Assembly (NCBI GenBank): GCA_910586095.1
Contig: CAJUHQ010000139.1
Span: 1 to 9,466 of the forward strand
Length of the DNA stretch: 9,466 nt
Reading direction: 5' to 3'
Origin: an uncultured Lachnospiraceae bacterium
Lineage (GTDB): Bacteria; Bacillota; Clostridia; Lachnospirales; Lachnospiraceae
The first letter of the stretch is position 1, and every line of letters begins with the position of its first letter. Shown in pieces: positions 7,550 through 9,466 of this stretch. The position numbers and the translations under genes are program-made. The notes under the pieces were generated by a model. That model was given only the letters and a program-made list of their open reading frames with translations. It was not told the DNA's origin and did no database searches.

Positions 7550-7616
7550 GAATCATAAGATACTAGTGTTCTGTATCATTTATTTTTAGGTAAATGATGC
7601 AAAATAAATCATTTAC
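7537..7616 (+). repeat. Cluster of four ATCATTTA motifs around the nrdR promoter and leader (candidate operator array)
   Basis: ATCATTTA occurs on the + strand at 7538-7545, 7575-7582 and 7608-7615, and inverted (TAAATGAT) at 7591-7598. The first two share 10 identical bases (TATCATTTAT at 7537-7546 and 7574-7583). The last two share 9 as an inverted pair (7590-7598 with 7608-7616, loop 9). Copies two and three also pair (7573-7582 with 7591-7600, one G-U, loop 8), so the two hairpins exclude each other. Neither is followed by a T-run nor covers the ribosome site at 7632-7637. That favours DNA operator half-sites over an RNA switch, but this is inference. The sites do not match the known NrdR box. 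Confidence 0.5.
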
Positions 7617-7642
7617 AGAAAGTATACAAAAAGAGGATTTAT

Positions 7643-8095
7643 ATGAAGTGTCCATTTTGTAATCATGACAATACGAGAGTAATTGATTCTAGACCTGCTG
7701 ACGAGAACAACTCTATTCGCAGAAGACGGGTGTGTGATGAATGTAATAAACGATTCACCACCTATGAAAAGATTGAGACGATTCCTATTATTATTATCAA
7801 AAAAGATAATAATCGAGAGGCGTATGATCGTTCTAAAATTGAAGCTGGAATATTGATGGCATGTCATAAACGACCTGTGAGTGCAGATAATATCAATGCG
7901 CTTGTGGATGAAGTAGAGACAGAGCTGTTTAATCAGGAGGAAAAGGAAATACCAAGTCGCGTGATTGGCGAGTTGGTGATGAACAAATTAAAAGATCTTG
8001 ATGCAGTAGCATATGTGCGTTTTGCTTCTGTGTATCGTGAATTTAAGGATATTAATACATTTATGGATGAATTGAAAAAAGTTCTCGATAAGTAG
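7643..8095 (+). CDS. nrdR: Transcriptional repressor NrdR
   Basis: A 150-residue regulator of normal length that senses nucleotides and represses ribonucleotide reductase operons by binding paired NrdR boxes. The zinc ribbon has C3, C6, C31 and C34, with the basic run RRRRVCDECNKRFTTYE (26-42) that contacts DNA. An ATP-cone domain (about 49-138) includes IIKKDNNREAYDRSKI (51-66), typical of the family. AGAGGA (7632-7637) lies 5 nt before ATG 7643. The gene sits downstream of ylmC with a 189-nt gap that holds its own strong promoter and the ATCATTTA motif cluster. No ribonucleotide reductase gene is in the window, so its targets lie elsewhere. An intrinsic terminator follows at 8239-8268. Confidence 0.97.
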   Translation: MKCPFCNHDNTRVIDSRPADENNSIRRRRVCDECNKRFTTYEKIETIPIIIIKKDNNREAYDRSKIEAGILMACHKRPVSADNINALVDEVETELFNQEEKEIPSRVIGELVMNKLKDLDAVAYVRFASVYREFKDINTFMDELKKVLDK

Positions 8096-8140
8096 AAAAG
8101 TCTCTTATGCACGGATTACAATTTGATAGTAAACTTCCAT

Positions 8141-8221
8141 CATGCACAGCCTGCCGTTTGGCGGGCCGCATGGCCATCTATGCTATGAAAGTCAAAGACT
8201 TTCATAGTAGAGTAGGTAGAT
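8141..8221. repeat. GC-rich two-hairpin structured element (REP/MITE-like or ncRNA-like)
   Basis: The first hairpin pairs CATGC (8141-8145) with GCATG (8168-8172), and inside it GCCTGCC (8149-8155) with GGCGGGC (8160-8166) across a GTTT loop, one G-U pair included. The second is an 11-bp perfect stem CTATGAAAGTC/GACTTTCATAG (8183-8193 with 8197-8207) across an AAA loop, extended by T-A and G-U pairs and then, past a bulge, by ATCTA (8176-8180) with TAGAT (8217-8221). GGCC-gcat-GGCC (8165-8176 region) offers an alternative fold. The GC-rich core stands out against AT-rich surroundings. No T-run follows on either strand, so it is not a simple terminator. Compact adjacent hairpins after a gene are typical of dispersed intergenic repeats; copy number cannot be judged from one window. 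Confidence 0.6.
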
Positions 8222-8238
8222 TATTAGTATAAGCAGAT

Positions 8239-8268
8239 AAAAAGGGTGTGTTTAGTGCACCCTTTTTT
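8239..8268 (+). terminator. Intrinsic terminator of the ylmC-nrdR transcript
   Basis: A 9-bp perfect stem AAAAGGGTG (8240-8248) with CACCCTTTT (8258-8266), a 9-nt loop, and a run of six T (8263-8268). An A-run on the 5' side means it could also work on the - strand, though no - strand gene ends here. Confidence 0.88.
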
Positions 8269-8344
8269 ATGTATATGGGATCAGTAAAGATTTCTCGAAG
8301 TGCATGGCTGTAGCAAGAGTAAATGTGATTCATCATGTATAAAA

Positions 8345-8383
8345 TAAAAAACAAGATTGTAGAGAAAATATCTTGATTTTTTT
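8345..8383. terminator. Second intrinsic terminator-like hairpin
   Basis: CAAGAT (8352-8357) pairs with ATCTTG (8370-8375), followed after one A by seven T (8377-8383). The six A at 8345-8350 can pair with the T-run past an A-A mismatch, so the structure could work on both strands. No gene is visible between it and the terminator at 8239-8268. It may be a back-up terminator or the end of an unannotated small transcript. Confidence 0.55.
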
Positions 8384-8401
8384 ACCATTATTGTATACAA
8401 T
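8373..8401 (+). promoter_or_regulatory. Promoter candidate with palindromic operator upstream of the solute-binding protein gene
   Basis: TTGATT (8373-8378, 4 of 6) and TACAAT (8396-8401, 5 of 6) are spaced by 17 bp. The -10 is contained in the perfect 12-bp palindrome ATTGTATACAAT (8390-8401). The GT..AC half-sites resemble operators of GntR-family repressors, known from that family and not shown here. A start near 8408 would give a leader of about 190 nt. Confidence 0.45.
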
Positions 8402-8461
8402 TTAGGAGACTTCAAGGATGGCACGCATTTAGCGCGAGAAGTATTGTTAAAGAATACATAT

Positions 8462-8496
8462 AAAACTGTTTTGCAAAGAATGTGAACAGATTTTTT
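8462..8496 (+). terminator. Weak terminator- or attenuator-like hairpin in the leader
   Basis: CTGTT (8466-8470) pairs with AACAG (8485-8489) across a 14-nt loop, followed by one A and six T (8491-8496). AAAA at 8462-8465 can partly pair with the T-run past an A-A mismatch, the same layout as the hairpin at 8345-8383. The stem is short, so termination would be partial at best. Confidence 0.3.
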
Positions 8497-8533
8497 GCGC
8501 AGAAGTAGGAAGGTAGCGGCTATACTTTTGAAG

Positions 8534-8558
8534 TTTTAGGTATCCTAAAAAGGATATC
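8534..8558. promoter_or_regulatory. Overlapping inverted repeats just before the solute-binding protein gene
   Basis: TTTTAGG (8534-8540) and CCTAAAA (8544-8550) form a 7-bp dyad with a 3-nt centre. The same CC region also pairs as GGTATCC (8539-8545) with GGATATC (8552-8558), one G-U included. The two pairings exclude each other. A TATACT at 8521-8526 just upstream could be a -10, but no well-spaced -35 is seen. This may be an operator or a small RNA switch. Confidence 0.35.
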
Positions 8559-8598
8559 GGGTACAACTAAATAAAGAATATAAAAAAGGAGTAAAAAC

Positions 8599-9466
8599 AT
8601 GACTAAGAGAGGACAAAAGTTTGTAAAAGTTCTTTTTGCAAGTATGTTACTTACACTGACTGTTGCACTGGGAGGATGCTCAGGTGACAAGGCGGCTGGA
8701 GACTCTACACAGATTGCGGACACATCTAACGCACAAAGCAGTGAGGCGGACAGTGAGGTAGTATCAGAACCACAGGAAACCGAAGGTACAGAATCTCATA
8801 TTACCATAGGAATCCCACAGGATTTAGACAGTCTTGTGCCAAGTCTTGCGCAAGGTGCAGGAACACAAGAGATACTTTTTAACATTTATGAGGGCTTATA
8901 TAAGCCGGACAGTGATGGCAATCTGATCCCTGCTGTAGCAAGCGATTATACCATGACAGAGGATGGGCTAGTTTATACCTTTACTTTGCGTGATGGTATT
9001 GTGTTTCACAATGGAAACCCTGTTACTGTGGCGGATGTGAAGTATTCGATTGAAACCTGCGCCGGTCTTAATGGGGGAGAGCCTGTTATAGCGGCGTTTT
9101 CTAATATAGAGAGTGTGGAAACACCAGATGACAAGACGATTGTCATCACATTAAAAGAATCTAGCAGCTCATTTATGGCCATTGTGGCTACTGTAGAAGC
9201 AGCGATTGTGCCTGCTGACTCGAATGGAGAACCAATAGGAACAGGACCCTATAAATTTGTGTCGCGTTCTTTGCAGGAGAGTGTGGAACTTGAGCGTTTT
9301 GATGAATATTGGGGAGAACCTGCACATATTAAAGACATTACATTAAAAATACTCGCAGATTCAGATTCGATTGTTATGAATTTGCAGGGAGGCGCTGTAG
9401 ATTTGGTAGCCAGAGTTTCTACAGCACAGGCGGAAGAGCTTCAGGAAGGATTTACAGTACTTGAGG
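8599..9466 (+). CDS. Family 5 extracellular solute-binding lipoprotein of an ABC importer (3' partial)
   Basis: The reading frame starts at ATG 8599, 7 nt after AAGGAG (8586-8591), and is still open at the window end, giving 289 codons of an expected 500 or more. It starts with a lipoprotein signal: basic KR, a hydrophobic core (8-24) and the lipobox LGGC ending at Cys27. A Ser/Glu/Asp-rich linker (28-65) follows. The mature domain has SBP_bac_5 hallmarks: ITIGIPQDLDSLVPS, the block from EILFNIYEGLYK to LIPAVASDY, YTFTLRDGIVFHNG with VTVADVKYSIE, and GTGPYKFVSR near residue 215. This family (DppA/OppA/NikA-like) delivers peptides, nickel or other small solutes to an ABC permease. The ligand cannot be told here. 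Lgt in this window would lipidate Cys27. Permease and ATPase genes probably lie downstream, outside the window. Confidence 0.93.
   Translation, partial: MTKRGQKFVKVLFASMLLTLTVALGGCSGDKAAGDSTQIADTSNAQSSEADSEVVSEPQETEGTESHITIGIPQDLDSLVPSLAQGAGTQEILFNIYEGLYKPDSDGNLIPAVASDYTMTEDGLVYTFTLRDGIVFHNGNPVTVADVKYSIETCAGLNGGEPVIAAFSNIESVETPDDKTIVITLKESSSSFMAIVATVEAAIVPADSNGEPIGTGPYKFVSRSLQESVELERFDEYWGEPAHIKDITLKILADSDSIVMNLQGGAVDLVARVSTAQAEELQEGFTVLE

Noticed and set aside
7554..7569. Possible NrdR box upstream of nrdR
   Set aside because: Only the right half (TAGTGT, 7564-7569) fits the 16-bp NrdR box consensus; the left half does not, and no second box lies at the usual spacing.
8107..8232. A 41-codon open frame from ATG 8107, covering the double-hairpin element
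   Set aside because: There is no Shine-Dalgarno sequence before it, and the perfect hairpins explain the sequence better than a protein. A second 21-residue frame (8142-8207) reads through the same structure, as expected of a palindrome-rich element. It could become relevant if copies keep the frame.
8418..8432. Four-codon leader peptide (Met-Ala-Arg-Ile) with AGGAG upstream
   Set aside because: It has no regulatory codon run, and the predicted transcription start near 8408 would cut off its ribosome site.
1..9466. CRISPR arrays, tRNA or rRNA genes, transposases, phage genes, toxin-antitoxin pairs
   Set aside because: Nothing in the sequence supports any of these: no regularly spaced repeats, no cloverleaf or rRNA signature, and no transposase motif in any frame examined.

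Overview
The window looks like part of the chromosome of a low-GC Firmicute, most likely a Lachnospiraceae-type member of the Clostridia. Grounds for this are AT-rich codons, strong AGGAGG-type ribosome binding sites, the Firmicute-specific order PASTA kinase - rsgA - rpe, and a ylmC - nrdR pair. Every recognised gene is on the + strand. Family assignments come from reading motifs; no search was run.

Region 1 (2-2781) is the tail of a cell-envelope/translation operon. It holds the PASTA-domain C-terminus of a PrkC/Stk1-type Ser/Thr kinase (cut by the window start), the ribosome-assembly GTPase RsgA, ribulose-phosphate 3-epimerase, and an 88-residue very basic, Tyr- and Cys-rich protein of unknown function. 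Gaps are 1-35 nt, which suggests one transcript. The thiamine pyrophosphokinase gene that often follows rpe in Firmicutes is not here.

Region 2 (2903-7120) carries ychF (ribosome-associated ATPase), lgt (prolipoprotein diacylglyceryl transferase) and a cytoplasmic family 3 glycoside hydrolase. They are closely spaced and probably cotranscribed. Region 3 (7121-8268) carries the PRC-barrel protein YlmC and the repressor NrdR, each with a good promoter candidate of its own, followed by a clear intrinsic terminator. The sigE-sigG genes that often precede ylmC - nrdR in Clostridia are not next to it.

Region 4 (8096-8598) is a 503-bp gap with no convincing gene but much structure: a GC-rich two-hairpin element, two or three terminator-like hairpins, a promoter whose -10 lies inside a 12-bp palindrome, and paired alternative hairpins. 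Region 5 (8599 to the end) is the 5' part of a family 5 solute-binding lipoprotein of an ABC importer. It has a lipobox and is therefore a predicted substrate of the Lgt encoded upstream.

The genes are mostly ordinary housekeeping functions. The best candidates for something undescribed lie between genes: four ATCATTTA motifs around the nrdR promoter and leader, the structured element after nrdR, and the layered regulatory region before the solute-binding protein gene. The 88-residue protein after rpe is the most interesting unexplained gene.
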